NCBI GenBank assembly: GCA_027485915.1
Contig: JAIXQA010000063.1
Span: forward strand, 1 to 64,000
Direction: 5' to 3'
DNA length: 64,000 nt
Source: Alphaproteobacteria bacterium
Lineage (GTDB): Bacteria; Pseudomonadota; Alphaproteobacteria; Caulobacterales; Aquidulcibacteraceae
Of the stretch, positions 43,981 to 53,623 are shown piece by piece. The first letter of the stretch is position 1; each line of letters opens with the position of its first letter. A program made the translations under genes and the position numbers. The notes under the pieces are model-generated. The model was not told the origin of the DNA, made no database searches, and worked only from the letters and a program-made list of their open reading frames with translations.

Positions 43981-45156
43981 CTAGCTCGCCGTCTCGCCAA
44001 ACAGCTCCCGACCAATCAACCAGCGACGGATTTCACTGGTGCCAGCACCAATCTCATAGAGCTTGGCGTCACGCAAAAGTCGGCCAGTCGGATAATCATT
44101 GATATAGCCATTGCCGCCCAAGCACTGAATGGCTTCCAAAGCCATCCAAGTCGCCTTCTCCGCCGCATAAAGGATGGCACCAGCCGCATCCTTGCGTGTG
44201 GTCAGGCCCCGATCGCAGGCCTTGGCAACCGCATACACATAAGCCCGCGTGGTCGACAAAGTCACATACATATCGGCGATCTTGCCCTGCATGAGTTGGA
44301 ATTCACCTATGGCTTGGCCAAACTGCTTGCGCTCATGAATATAAGGCAAAACCACATCCAGGCAGGCTTGCATGATGCCAATCGGGCCAGAGGCCAGAAC
44401 GGCACGCTCATAATCGAGGCCAGACATCAATACCTGCGCCCCCTTATTGAGCGGACCCATCAGATTTTCTTCCGGCACTTCACAATCTTCAAAGACCAAT
44501 TCGCCTGTTGGGGACCCACGCATACCCAGCTTATCGAGGCTTTGGGCGACAGAAAAACCTTTAAAGTCCTTCTCGATCAGAAAGGCCGAGATACCGCGCG
44601 AGGCGGCTTCTGGTTCGGTCTTGGCATAAACGATCAAGGTGTCGGCATGTTTGGCGTTGGTGATCCAGAACTTCCCGCCATTGAGCACATAGCGGTCGCC
44701 CTTTTTATCGGCCCGCAGCCGCATGGAGACGACGTCTGAGCCCGAGCCACTTTCCGACATGGCTAGTGAGCCCACATGTTCACCCGATATCAATTTCGGC
44801 AGATAGCGTGCTTTTTGCTCAGCCGTGCCCCAGCGACGCAATTGGTTCACGCACAAATTGGAATGCGCCCCATAGGACAGGCCAACAGAGGCAGAGGCGC
44901 GGCTGATTTCTTCCATCGCAACGACATGTTCTAGATAGCCGAGGCCAGAACCGCCATCTTCTTCATCAACCGTAATTCCTAAAAGGCCGAGCTCACCCAG
45001 CTTGGGCCAGAGATCAAGCGGGAATTCGTCGCTACGATCAATCTCGGCCGCGCGCGGGGCAATTTCTGCGGCCGCAAAGCGTTCAACGGTTTCACGAATG
45101 GCATCGGCTGTTTCGCCGAGGTCGAAATCGAGGCTGGGATAGGAATTTCTAAGCAT
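43981..45156 (-). CDS. ivd: Isovaleryl-CoA dehydrogenase
   Basis: A 391-residue acyl-CoA dehydrogenase that oxidises isovaleryl-CoA in leucine breakdown. It has the FAD-binding [15 protein letters not shown] and [11 protein letters not shown] segments, the [15 protein letters not shown] stretch carrying the IVD-type catalytic glutamate and the C-terminal [20 protein letters not shown] with [10 protein letters not shown]. The liuB/liuD carboxylase and liuC/E genes usually found next to it are not in this window. A related short/branched-chain acyl-CoA specificity cannot be ruled out. Confidence 0.9.
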   Translation of the reverse strand: MLRNSYPSLDFDLGETADAIRETVERFAAAEIAPRAAEIDRSDEFPLDLWPKLGELGLLGITVDEEDGGSGLGYLEHVVAMEEISRASASVGLSYGAHSNLCVNQLRRWGTAEQKARYLPKLISGEHVGSLAMSESGSGSDVVSMRLRADKKGDRYVLNGGKFWITNAKHADTLIVYAKTEPEAASRGISAFLIEKDFKGFSVAQSLDKLGMRGSPTGELVFEDCEVPEENLMGPLNKGAQVLMSGLDYERAVLASGPIGIMQACLDVVLPYIHERKQFGQAIGEFQLMQGKIADMYVTLSTTRAYVYAVAKACDRGLTTRKDAAGAILYAAEKATWMALEAIQCLGGNGYINDYPTGRLLRDAKLYEIGAGTSEIRRWLIGRELFGETAS

Positions 45157-45218
45157 GGCTTACCATGCGCGAGCCCGCTTGCGAGTGCAAGCAAAAGGGT
45201 AAGCACGTGTCGCAGCAA

Positions 45219-46439
45219 TTAGGGCAGTAAGGCGGTCTCGTCACCCGTCTCTTGGCCACGAGCTAAGGACATAGCCGAGGTACCCACGGCCACAAAACCT
45301 AAAGCGGCCGCAAGCAATGCCATTATGCCTTCTAAGCTTAGGGGCTTGCCCTCAGGATCTGGTGTCAAAGCGCCCACCAAATGTGCAAACCATAATCCTC
45401 CGGCCAATAGAATTGCACCAATACCTAGAATGACCCAGGCCAGCGCCCGGCTTGGCTTAACTGGTTCTAGGGCCATTGGACTTGAAATGGGCACAGCTCC
45501 AGGGAGCGGCGAAGCTTCAGAAGCAAGCTCTGCTTCGGGTTCGAAAGGCGCTAGAGTCCGCAAGCCATCATTAGCCGGAACCGGCTCGCTCTCATCGGAT
45601 TGATTGGCAGCAACCGCTTCATCCTTTGGGAAGGGTGCCATAACCGGATCTCCGGCTCTCGGCGGAACTGCCTCCGTCGCCACTTCTTCAGTCGGCTCAT
45701 TTTCAACCAGAGACAAACGCGGTTCATCCTTGGCTTCCGAACCAAAGTCCAAAACAGGTGCCGTTTTGACTTCGGCAGCCGGGGCGACTTCAGCCACGAC
45801 TTTCATGGGGAACGCTTCGCCCTTTGGTAATTCGGGCAGGATGCTTTCGGAAGGATCGGTTGCGATGGTAGACCCATCGGCATCCATGCCTAAAGCGACG
45901 GCGCGCGGGTCCGACGCATGGGACAGAAGGGCGGCGGTATAATCGATCTCAGGGCTTAGAACGGAGCTGGGAGCCGCTGGACGAGGGCCCAAGGGCTCAA
46001 GAAACAAAGCAGCCTCAGCGGCGCGCCGACGCACCAAGGCATCAATAACCAAAACCCGCCCATTTACGCGGGCCCGCCGCCACGCATGCATAGCAAGGGC
46101 GGCCGCAATTGGCTGGCCTTGGTTCAGATAGCGCAGAACGTCACTGGTCGCGAAGTTGGAGATACCAATATTGAAAGCAAAGGACACTAAAGCGTCGAAT
46201 TGATTTTGATTTAGCGGGGTCAATGCAGACTGACGCACCATGTCCTCGACTGGGCGCAAATCCCAGCGCAGCAAGTCCTCTGCCTCAGCGCGCGAAACCG
46301 ACAAGCCCTCACGTGCGGTTGCGACATGGCCAAAGCCCAGCGTCCACCGCCCATCGGGGGTTTTGGCCGCACGTGCACGGAAGCCTTCAAAGCTGGCTAT
46401 CAGGTCCAATGCAGCGCGAGACGCAGTGAGTCTGGACAT
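45219..46439 (-). CDS. GH24 lysozyme with a C-terminal membrane anchor
   Basis: A 406-residue protein. Residues 1-160 form a phage-type lysozyme (GH24) with the catalytic stretch SFEGFRARAAKTPDGRWTLG (the Glu, Asp and Thr of the E-D-T triad in order) and FGHV; LNQNQFDALVSFAFNIG is also typical. A long acidic, low-complexity linker (about 165-335) leads to two hydrophobic helices (LAWVILGIGAILLAGGLWFA and IMALLAAALGFVAVGTSAM). There is no N-terminal signal peptide, so how the catalytic domain reaches the wall is unclear. The ATG at 46439 (MSRLTAS) is chosen over an upstream codon. Confidence 0.86.
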   Translation of the reverse strand: MSRLTASRAALDLIASFEGFRARAAKTPDGRWTLGFGHVATAREGLSVSRAEAEDLLRWDLRPVEDMVRQSALTPLNQNQFDALVSFAFNIGISNFATSDVLRYLNQGQPIAAALAMHAWRRARVNGRVLVIDALVRRRAAEAALFLEPLGPRPAAPSSVLSPEIDYTAALLSHASDPRAVALGMDADGSTIATDPSESILPELPKGEAFPMKVVAEVAPAAEVKTAPVLDFGSEAKDEPRLSLVENEPTEEVATEAVPPRAGDPVMAPFPKDEAVAANQSDESEPVPANDGLRTLAPFEPEAELASEASPLPGAVPISSPMALEPVKPSRALAWVILGIGAILLAGGLWFAHLVGALTPDPEGKPLSLEGIMALLAAALGFVAVGTSAMSLARGQETGDETALLP

Positions 46440-46589
46440 TTTTCGTTCCAAAAAGAGACGGATTCCGCCCGATGAGACTGGCTGTGCAGGATTGATGCCG
46501 TTTTTGTCCACAAAGGCTGCTCGACAAGTCAGGAGCAATCCTGCACCCTCTATGCCAAATCACGTCACGATTTAAGCAAGGATCCGACC

Positions 46590-47561
46590 ATGTTGCGCAA
46601 ACAACCAAGCCTCTCTCAGCAGCTAATTGGGATTGGAGCGCTGGCCCTTACTGCTTGGTCAAGCCCAGCGCTAGCCCAGCCAGCAACAAGCACGCCCCTC
46701 AAACCTTGGAGCGCCTTGACCAGCTCTGAGTTAATTGCTGCGGCCCCCAAGGATGCTTGGGCCAAGTTAGATCAAAGCCGCCTGCTGTACCTTTACTTTG
46801 AGCCGACCCAGACAGGCGCGCAAACCCCAGCTCGGGTGATAGTCTTACTCGCCCCTGATTTTGCACCCAATCATGTACGGGCTCTCGATGCCTTGTTGGC
46901 GAAAGCCTTTTTCAATGGGCGCGAGATCGTCCGCAGCCAAGACAATTATGTTGTCCAATGGGGCGATGGCGCGGCTGCAACTTCACAAGGGCTGGAGGGC
47001 GGCCAGATGGCGGCGGAGTTTGACCAAGCCTATGGTCCGGACTTTAAGCCAGTTGAATTGAAGGATGGCGATGTCTATGCGCCAAAAGTTGGCTTTTGGC
47101 GCAATTGGCCGGTAGCTTGGGATCCAAAAGCCAAACGTTATTGGCTGCCCCATTGCTATGGCATGGTGGGCGCTGGCCGCGATGAAGGTGCCGATTCCGG
47201 TGGACCAGCTGAGCTCTATGCCGTCAACGGGCATAGCCCCCGTGCGCTTGATCGCAATGTCACACTTCTTGGGCGCGTCGTTGACGGGATGGATCAATTT
47301 GCAACCTTGCCGCGTGGCACCGAGGCGATGGGCTTTTATGCGACTGGCCAAACCAAGCCTAAAATCATCAAAGCAGAACTGGGCTCCCGACTGCCCGCAT
47401 CCGAGCAAGTAAACCTGGAAGCCCTGCGCAGCGATCACGCGATTTACGCAGAAATTCTCGAGAGTCGACGCAATCGACGCGACAGCTGGACCAAGTTTAA
47501 AGCAGGCAAACTAGAGCTCTGTAACGCCCCACTGCCCGTCCGCCTAAGCCCTAAAGAATAA
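46590..47561 (+). CDS. Exported cyclophilin-like protein, degenerate
   Basis: A 323-residue secreted protein with a signal peptide (LSQQLIGIGALALTAWSSPA). It follows the pattern of a cyclophilin fold of the type that some alphaproteobacteria carry: VIVLLAPDFAPNHVRALDAL, then FFNGREIVRSQDNYVVQWGD, LPHCYGMVGAGRD and LLGRVVDGMDQFATLPRG. The usual catalytic Arg-Phe pair (FHRV-type) is replaced by REIVRS, so isomerase activity is uncertain. It is divergent from the lysozyme gene across 150 bases and converges with mgtE, overlapping its end by 11 bases. Confidence 0.75.
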   Translation: MLRKQPSLSQQLIGIGALALTAWSSPALAQPATSTPLKPWSALTSSELIAAAPKDAWAKLDQSRLLYLYFEPTQTGAQTPARVIVLLAPDFAPNHVRALDALLAKAFFNGREIVRSQDNYVVQWGDGAAATSQGLEGGQMAAEFDQAYGPDFKPVELKDGDVYAPKVGFWRNWPVAWDPKAKRYWLPHCYGMVGAGRDEGADSGGPAELYAVNGHSPRALDRNVTLLGRVVDGMDQFATLPRGTEAMGFYATGQTKPKIIKAELGSRLPASEQVNLEALRSDHAIYAEILESRRNRRDSWTKFKAGKLELCNAPLPVRLSPKE

Positions 47562-48936
47562 TCAGCGTAGCAAGACCCAAGAAGGCTACAAAGCCCACCA
47601 TGTCGGTGACAAATGTGACCAGGACACCAGAAGAAACAGCTGGGTCTTGCCCCAGTCGCTTCAACGTCAATGGGATCAAAATTCCAGCAAGACCGGCTAC
47701 AGAGAGATTGAGCAGGATCGCCAAAGCAATGGTGATCGCAAGCAACCCGCTCTTAAACCAAATGAGCGCCACAGTGGAAAGAAGGACCGCAAAGAAGGCC
47801 CCATTGACGAGGCCGGTTATGACTTCACGCAAAATGATCCGGCCCGAATTGCCCGGTGTCAGCTCGCGCGCTGCCAAAGCGCGCACGGCAACCGCAACCG
47901 TTTGCGTGCCGGCATTACCTCCCATCGACGCCACCATTGGCATCAGGATAGCGAGAGCGACAATCTTTTCAATCGAGGCTTCAAACCGGCCAATCAACAT
48001 AGACGCAAAAAGAGCCGTGGCCAAATTGATCACGAGCCAAGGCAGGCGAGACTTAACCGACGACCAAACCGAGTCCGCTGTAGAGGCATCGCGCACGCCG
48101 GCCAGCGCCAACAAATCCTCTTCGTTCTCGTCCTGAATAACGCGTACGATATCGTCGACTGTGATCATACCGGTCAGGCGGCCACTACGATCAACCACAG
48201 GCGCAGAAATCAGATGGTATTTTTGGAAGGCATGTGCGACGACTTCTTGATCGGTCTCAGGATCAACAATGATCTCAGGCGTTTCCATCAAATCTTGCAG
48301 CAACATGGTGCGTTTAGCGCGCATGAGTTTTGAGACTGGGATCGCCCCGATAGGCTGCATTGTCGGGCTGACGACATAAATGTCAAAGAAGAGGTCGGGC
48401 AGCTCCTCGCCCGTTTTGCGCATGAAGTCGATGGTCTGGCCAACGTCCCAATGTTGGGGTGCGGCTACAAACTCGCGCTGCATCAAGCGGCCAGCGGTTT
48501 CTTCTTCAAATGAGAGTGCGCCTTCCACAGCCACGCGCACATCATCAGAGGCGGCGGCCAGAACTTCGGCCCGATCCTCATCATCCAGTTCCGCGACGAT
48601 GGCGGCAGCGTCGTCGGTATCGAGGTCGTCTAGCTTTTGGGCAAGCTTGCTGGCGGGGATGAATTCCAGCGCAAATTCGCGTAACTCATCTTCAAGTTCT
48701 GCGTAAACTTCTGCGTCGAGATCTTCGCCGATTAGGGTAAAGATCGTACGGGCGGTCTCTTTGGGTGCGTTTTGCAGAAGTTCTGCCACGTCGGCAGGAT
48801 GCATGGGCAATAAAAGACGGCGCAGTAAAGGACCGTCATGATCGCCAGCGGCCCCAATCACCTTGACGGTAATCAGGCGATCTGGGCCATGATCTGCTTT
48901 AGTGGGGTCGATCCCCAGGGCTTGTAGATCGTCCAT
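47551..48936 (-). CDS. mgtE: Magnesium transporter MgtE
   Basis: A 461-residue inner-membrane magnesium channel. It has an N-terminal MgtE_N domain of acidic helices (HPADVAELLQ, DAAAIVAELDDEDRAEVL), two CBS domains at about 140-265 (MRKTGEELPDLFFDIYVVSP, GRLTGMITVDDIV) and a C-terminal part with five helices and the selectivity segment PMVASMGGNAGTQT. When magnesium is abundant the N and CBS domains close the pore. It lies 95 bases downstream of tRNA-Leu on the same strand. Confidence 0.96.
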   Translation of the reverse strand: MDDLQALGIDPTKADHGPDRLITVKVIGAAGDHDGPLLRRLLLPMHPADVAELLQNAPKETARTIFTLIGEDLDAEVYAELEDELREFALEFIPASKLAQKLDDLDTDDAAAIVAELDDEDRAEVLAAASDDVRVAVEGALSFEEETAGRLMQREFVAAPQHWDVGQTIDFMRKTGEELPDLFFDIYVVSPTMQPIGAIPVSKLMRAKRTMLLQDLMETPEIIVDPETDQEVVAHAFQKYHLISAPVVDRSGRLTGMITVDDIVRVIQDENEEDLLALAGVRDASTADSVWSSVKSRLPWLVINLATALFASMLIGRFEASIEKIVALAILMPMVASMGGNAGTQTVAVAVRALAARELTPGNSGRIILREVITGLVNGAFFAVLLSTVALIWFKSGLLAITIALAILLNLSVAGLAGILIPLTLKRLGQDPAVSSGVLVTFVTDMVGFVAFLGLATLIIL

Positions 48937-49030
48937 GACTGTCGCTTTCCGTCATGTCGTAAGCCCCTAAGTTTGTTTGCCTGTATCTTCATGCTGGTAG
49001 CAGATACAGGCACAAAAGCCATCTTTCCGT

Positions 49031-49115
49031 TGGTGTGCCCAAGAGGACTCGAACCTCCACGGGTCTCCCCACTAGCACCTCAAGCTAGCGCGTCTACCAG
49101 TTCCGCCATGAGCAC
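49031..49115 (-). tRNA. tRNA-Leu (anticodon GAG)
   Basis: An 85-base tRNA with encoded CCA on the minus strand. The acceptor stem GTGCTCA pairs with TGGGCAC allowing one G-T. The D-arm GGCGGAACTGGTAGACGC, anticodon loop TTGAGGT (anticodon GAG), class II variable arm and T-arm GAGGTTCGAGTCCTC are present. It lies between the FliN-type gene and mgtE. Confidence 0.97.
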
Positions 49116-49206
49116 GTTCCGGAAAGAGCGGCGCTTTTAGTAGAACATACCGCCATTGTGAAGCCCTATTGCCTGCATCTTGCCAGTTCCAAACAGTGAA
49201 GGACTG

Positions 49207-49479
49207 TTATGGACCTGCCATATAATCATAAACATCGGCTTCGCCGGTGATTTCAACTGAAATCTTATCGTCATCCAATTGAATATCACCCCGGGCCACA
49301 GGGTGGTTGTTGACCAACACCCATACAGGGTCATTGGGCGAAGCCGTAAGCGGGATAACGGCGCCGCGGCCCATGCGGAGCAACTGGTGCATCGGCAAAG
49401 AAGATCGTCCGACCAAGACCGAAATTTCGACCATGACCTTTTCAATCTGCGAAGGGGGGTGTTCACTATCGTCTGTCAC
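49207..49479 (-). CDS. Orphan FliN-type (SpoA domain) protein
   Basis: A 90-residue protein that is almost entirely a SpoA/FliN C-terminal domain: [40 protein letters not shown], then [17 protein letters not shown]. In flagellated bacteria FliN forms the lower ring of the motor switch. No other flagellar gene is in the window. It may be the only fliN of the genome placed away from its cluster or a small homologue with another role. It is divergent from lipB across 76 bases. Confidence 0.85.
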   Translation of the reverse strand: MTDDSEHPPSQIEKVMVEISVLVGRSSLPMHQLLRMGRGAVIPLTASPNDPVWVLVNNHPVARGDIQLDDDKISVEITGEADVYDYMAGP

Positions 49480-49555
49480 GAGACTAGATAGAGCCCATGA
49501 GTGTTGGAACTTGGTTAACGCGTGTAAAGATACTGCATTTTTTGGAGAAATAAGT

Positions 49556-50224
49556 GTGATTGAATGGGCCGTATCTGAAAAACCCGTCGAATATGAGGCT
49601 GCCGTGGCCTTTATGGAGACACGCGCGGCCGATATCGCGGCAGGAACGGCGAATCAATTGGTCTGGTTGTTGGAGCACCCGCCCCTTTATAGCGCTGGCA
49701 CCAGTGCCAAACCGTCTGACCTTTTGCCCGGCGCAAGCTTTCCCGTGTTTAAAAGTGGGCGTGGCGGGCAATATACCTATCATGGCCCCGGCCAGCGTAT
49801 TGCCTATCTCCTGCTCGATCTCCGCCATCACAAACGCGACGTACGCGCCTTTGTTCAAGCGGTAGAACAATGGGTGATCGATGCACTGGCCCACTTTACC
49901 GTCAAAGGTGAAGTACGCTGCGGCCGTGTTGGTGTTTGGGTCGATCGCACCCACCGAGGCTTTGCCCGGCAGGAGGATAAGATCGCCGCTGTCGGCTTAC
50001 GCGTCAAAAAATGGGTCAGTTTTCATGGGATCAGCCTGAATGTAGAGCCTGACCTTGCCCACTTTAAGGGCATCATACCGTGCGGCATCCGAGAAGAAGG
50101 CTTAGGCGTGACGTCCTTGGTCGATCTAGGTCATCCGGTAACCTATGGGGAGGTCGATGAAGCCTTACGGCAAACCTTCATTGCTCGCTTTGGCCCTGTT
50201 ACCAATGTAAACGCCCCGCTCTAA
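49556..50224 (+). CDS. lipB: Octanoyltransferase (lipoate protein synthesis)
   Basis: A 222-residue enzyme that moves octanoate from acyl-carrier protein to lipoyl domains, the step before LipA. It has [20 protein letters not shown] (with the conserved GGQ-T-Y-HGPGQ), the lysine segment [25 protein letters not shown] and the catalytic cysteine in [11 protein letters not shown]. The start is GTG at 49556, seven bases after GGAGA; longer open sequence upstream overlaps the FliN gene and is rejected. Its partner lipA is at 10671. Confidence 0.96.
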   Translation: MIEWAVSEKPVEYEAAVAFMETRAADIAAGTANQLVWLLEHPPLYSAGTSAKPSDLLPGASFPVFKSGRGGQYTYHGPGQRIAYLLLDLRHHKRDVRAFVQAVEQWVIDALAHFTVKGEVRCGRVGVWVDRTHRGFARQEDKIAAVGLRVKKWVSFHGISLNVEPDLAHFKGIIPCGIREEGLGVTSLVDLGHPVTYGEVDEALRQTFIARFGPVTNVNAPL

Positions 50225-50243
50225 GGCGATCCCGAAAATCGCC
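50225..50243 (+). terminator. Hairpin after lipB (weak terminator)
   Basis: GGCGAT (50225-50230) and ATCGCC (50238-50243) form a six-base stem with loop cccgaaa, starting right after the lipB stop codon. There is no T-tract, so it may end or protect the transcript only weakly. Confidence 0.35.
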
Positions 50244-50291
50244 GGGGCGAAGGCCATTGACGCACAGCCTATGGCTGATATGCCCGTGCCT

Positions 50292-51428
50292 ATGAACCTA
50301 TCTGCTACAAGACCGCTCCTCATTTCCCTGACTATGTTGGGCCTTTTCTCTATGCCAGCAAATGCGCAGAGCCCTACCAAGGACTATCGCGATTGGAGTG
50401 TGACCTGCAGCGATCTGAAGACTTGCACTGCGGTCTCTATCTCTGGCCTAAACGAAATGGGATTGTCTAAGCCACCGCGCGGGGTTTCTGATAAAACTGA
50501 GACCGGCTGGCTATGGATAGAAATAGAGGCGGGACCAAACGCAACGCCAAAAATCCTCTATTCTGGGGAATATTTGTCCGACGCGCCGATTGCAAAGGAT
50601 GGGACTTTGCGCATCCTTGGCCAAAACGGTCGCGCTTTAGCAAATGGAGCCTTTGTCCTGACCTCCCATGAGTTGGGGGCCAGCCAAGTCCAGATCGCCG
50701 ATGTGGCGAGGTTCATCAATGTGGCGAGGGCAGGCCAATCGGTCGTCTATTCCCCCGGCACAGGCCGCGCGGTTCAATCCTTTGCCAGCCTATCTGGCTT
50801 TGTCGCTGCCCTTCGCGCAATTGAAGCCCACCAAGGTCGCACAGGCACCGGCGGGGCTTGGATCGATAGGGGTAAGCAGGCGCGTGACCGCATCCCCCCT
50901 GCCCCAAAGACGCCCCGCGTCAGTGCGATGGCTTTTTCGAAAATCACAAGCCGAACCACCGTTCCAAAACTGGTGATGGACCGGCGAAAAGCGGAATGCG
51001 ACGACAGCGACCGTTTGGATTACGGTGGGCAAGGCATTGAGAGTTTCAACCTCGGAAAGGGCCGCATCCTGTGGGCCGTGCCGTGTGGCGCGGGGGCCTA
51101 TAATATGTGGTCGAAATTCTATCTGCAGACCAATTCAAACCGTCTAGACCCATATCGGTTTTCTTCCCCAGACCCTGCCACAGACGAGCAAGACGCCCAT
51201 AGTCTCGTCAATGTCAGCGTGGAGCCCGAGACAGGCCAAATCAGCGCCTTTTCCAAAGGCCGAGGCGTTGGTGACTGTGGGTCTGCGCAAACCTATACCT
51301 GGGACGGCACAGAATTTGTGTTGACCAGTTGGATCGAGATGACTGCCTGTAGCGGCCTGACGCCAGATTTCTGGCCTGTACGGATCAAGAAAGAAATTAT
51401 CCCGCCTTCTGGCAAGGCGAAACGGTAG
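50292..51428 (+). CDS. DUF1176-family exported protein
   Basis: A 378-residue secreted protein with a signal peptide (LISLTMLGLFSMPANAQS). It shows the DUF1176 pattern: KDYRDWSVTCSDLKTCTA at the start, repeated cysteines that can form disulfides, ARDRIPPAPKTPRVSA in the middle and a C-terminal FSKGRGVGDCGSAQTYTWDG. The function of the family is unknown. I prefer the ATG at 50292 to one at 50271, because it puts the hydrophobic core nearer the start. It stands between lipB and gatB, converging with the latter (15 bases between stops). Confidence 0.82.
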   Translation: MNLSATRPLLISLTMLGLFSMPANAQSPTKDYRDWSVTCSDLKTCTAVSISGLNEMGLSKPPRGVSDKTETGWLWIEIEAGPNATPKILYSGEYLSDAPIAKDGTLRILGQNGRALANGAFVLTSHELGASQVQIADVARFINVARAGQSVVYSPGTGRAVQSFASLSGFVAALRAIEAHQGRTGTGGAWIDRGKQARDRIPPAPKTPRVSAMAFSKITSRTTVPKLVMDRRKAECDDSDRLDYGGQGIESFNLGKGRILWAVPCGAGAYNMWSKFYLQTNSNRLDPYRFSSPDPATDEQDAHSLVNVSVEPETGQISAFSKGRGVGDCGSAQTYTWDGTEFVLTSWIEMTACSGLTPDFWPVRIKKEIIPPSGKAKR

Positions 51429-51443
51429 ATGGGCTGAGACCAG

Positions 51444-52937
51444 TTAAAGGCCCAGCTTCGCCTTGATTACCTCATTGATGACAGCGGGGCTGGCTTTGCC
51501 GCCGGTTGCCTTCATCAATTGACCAACCCACCAGCCGAGTGCCTTGGGCTTGTTGCGGGCTTCTTCGACTTTATCGGGATTGGCGGCGATCAAAGCATCG
51601 ACCGTCTCTTCAATTAGGCCCGTGTCGGTTTCTTGCTTCAAGCCTTCACGCTCCACAATCACCAGAGGCGCGTCGCCGGTTTCGATCATGCGGGGGAAGA
51701 CGTCTTTGGCAATCTTACCATTGATCGTGCCATTGCTAATCAGATCAACCAACTCACCCAAACGCTCTGCCGAAACAGGGGTTTCGGCCAAAGTCTTGTC
51801 ATGCTTATTGAGCCAGCCAAACAATTCAACTGTCATCCAGCTATTGACCAATTTAGCATCGCGTCCCTTGGCAGCCGTCTCAAAGAAGTCTGCTGCATCC
51901 TTGTCCGAGACAAGCACAGCCGCGTCATAGGGCGACAGGCCATATTCGGTTTTGAAGCGTTGCTTCTTGGCGTCCGGCAATTCCGGCAGGCTCGCCTTGA
52001 TCGCATCCACCCAAGCCTGATCCAATTCTAGGGGCAATAGGTCTGGGTCTGGGAAATAGCGATAATCATGCGCATCTTCTTTTGAGCGCATGGAGCGGGT
52101 CTTTCCCGTCTTGACGTCAAACAAGCGCGTCTCTTGCGTGATCGTGCCGCCATCTTCGAGAATCTCAATCTGGCGCCTCGCCTCGTAATCAACCGCCAAG
52201 GCGACATAGCGGGTGGAATTCACATTCTTGATCTCGCAGCGCGTGCCAAACGGCGTGCCGGGCTTGCGGACCGACACATTGACGTCTGCCCGCATAGAGC
52301 CTTCATCCATATTGCCGTCGCACGTGCCCAAATAACGCACCAAAGCGCGCAGCGCCTTGAAATAATTCGCAGCCTCTTCGCTCGAACGGATGTCGGGCTT
52401 GGAAACGATTTCCATCAAGGCACAGCCTGAGCGGTTCAAATCCACATAAGTCGCGCGCGGATCCAAGTCATGGATCGACTTACCGGCATCTTGTTCGAGG
52501 TGAATGCGCTCAATCCGAATGGGCACCGTCTCCCCATTATCGCAATCCACATTTAATGTACCCTCGCCCACGATAGGGTGGGCGAACTGACTGATTTGAT
52601 AGCCTTGTGGCAAATCGGGATAGAAATAATTCTTCCGATCAAACCGGCTCCACAAATTAATCTTTGCCCCAAGGCCGAGGCCCGTGCGGACCGCCTGTTC
52701 CACACAATAGCGGTTCAGAACCGGCAACATCCCCGGCATGCCTGCATCCACCAGGCTGACATGGGCATTTGGCGCGCCGCCATAAGAGGCGCTGGCACCA
52801 GAAAACAGCTTCGACTGCGCACTCACCTGCGCATGGACTTCAAGGCCCACAATGATTTCCCAATCGCCAGTGGCCCCAGCCACAAGTTGGTCGGGACGGG
52901 CGGAGCGGATATCGAGATCATTAGCGAGTGTGGTCAT
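51444..52937 (-). CDS. gatB: Aspartyl/glutamyl-tRNA amidotransferase subunit B
   Basis: A 497-residue subunit of GatCAB, which converts Glu-tRNA(Gln) to Gln-tRNA(Gln) and, where needed, Asp-tRNA(Asn) to Asn-tRNA(Asn). Motifs: [28 protein letters not shown], the [20 protein letters not shown] stretch, [18 protein letters not shown] and a C-terminal YqeY-like domain ending [14 protein letters not shown]. gatA and gatC are not in the window. The ATG at 52937 (MTTLANDL) follows GAAGG; upstream in-frame codons run into tRNA-Arg and are rejected. Confidence 0.96.
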   Translation of the reverse strand: MTTLANDLDIRSARPDQLVAGATGDWEIIVGLEVHAQVSAQSKLFSGASASYGGAPNAHVSLVDAGMPGMLPVLNRYCVEQAVRTGLGLGAKINLWSRFDRKNYFYPDLPQGYQISQFAHPIVGEGTLNVDCDNGETVPIRIERIHLEQDAGKSIHDLDPRATYVDLNRSGCALMEIVSKPDIRSSEEAANYFKALRALVRYLGTCDGNMDEGSMRADVNVSVRKPGTPFGTRCEIKNVNSTRYVALAVDYEARRQIEILEDGGTITQETRLFDVKTGKTRSMRSKEDAHDYRYFPDPDLLPLELDQAWVDAIKASLPELPDAKKQRFKTEYGLSPYDAAVLVSDKDAADFFETAAKGRDAKLVNSWMTVELFGWLNKHDKTLAETPVSAERLGELVDLISNGTINGKIAKDVFPRMIETGDAPLVIVEREGLKQETDTGLIEETVDALIAANPDKVEEARNKPKALGWWVGQLMKATGGKASPAVINEVIKAKLGL

Positions 52938-52992
52938 AATGCCTTCATAACGGGGCAGAGCGGTTTGGCAAAGAACGCAAAACACAAAGAAC

Positions 52993-53069
52993 TGGCGACC
53001 CAAGCAGGGCTCGAACCTGCGACCGTCCGCTTAGAAGGCGGATGCTCTATCCAGCTGAGCTATTGGGCC
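52993..53069 (-). tRNA. tRNA-Arg (anticodon TCT)
   Basis: A 77-base tRNA with encoded CCA on the minus strand. The acceptor stem GGCCCAA pairs with TTGGGTC allowing one G-T. The D-arm AGCTCAGCTGGATAGAGC, anticodon loop CTTCTAA (anticodon TCT) and T-arm GCAGGTTCGAGCCCTGC are present. Its first base (53069) is also the last base of the stop codon of the complex I subunit gene upstream. gatB starts 55 bases downstream. Confidence 0.97.
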
Positions 53070-53377
53070 TAGTGAGACCAGGGTTCACGGCGGTAAAAGG
53101 TAAAATTATCGGCATAAGCACGCGGGATCCGCTTGGGTTCCTGCCGATCGATAACCTGAAACGCCAGATTATATTTCTGCGCATAGGCTATGGCCTCATC
53201 ACGCGTATCAAAAGTCAAACGCACTTGGCCTTGGGTATCGGTCGACGAGGTCCAGCCCATCAAAGGGTCTAAGGTGCGCAGGGCATTTGATTCAAACTCC
53301 AGCATCCACACATTGCTCTTGGCCCGGCCCGACTGCATGGCGGTTTTGGCTGGACGGTAGATTTTTGCAAATGTCAT
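53069..53377 (-). CDS. NADH dehydrogenase (complex I) NDUFS4-like subunit
   Basis: A 102-residue homologue of the NDUFS4 accessory subunit of complex I, found in alphaproteobacteria and mitochondria. Typical features: MTFAKIYRPAKTAMQSGRAK at the start, WMLEFESN, LMGWTSSTDTQGQVRLTFDT, EAIAYAQKYN and the C-terminal YADNFTFYRREPW. The ATG at 53377 is the natural start; the longer open frame upstream overlaps tRNA-Pro. The gene ends in TAG, whose final G is the first base of tRNA-Arg. Confidence 0.95.
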   Translation of the reverse strand: MTFAKIYRPAKTAMQSGRAKSNVWMLEFESNALRTLDPLMGWTSSTDTQGQVRLTFDTRDEAIAYAQKYNLAFQVIDRQEPKRIPRAYADNFTFYRREPWSH

Positions 53378-53477
53378 GAAGGCCTCGAAACTAGATGTCT
53401 CATCATGAGCGCGTTCGGCAGAAATGTAAAAGCGGGCAATGCACTCATTCAGCATGTCCCGCTTGTGACATCCACCA

Positions 53478-53557
<80 letters not shown>

Positions 53558-53623
53558 AGAGGCGCGCGTATAGCGCGACCAAGCCGATGAGGGCAAGCGC
53601 TCTAAACAGATTTTACTGAAGTC

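Noticed and set aside
45219-46439. Lysozyme as a sign of a prophage
   Set aside because: No holin, integrase or structural phage gene is nearby, and the protein has a long linker and membrane anchors unlike a phage endolysin.
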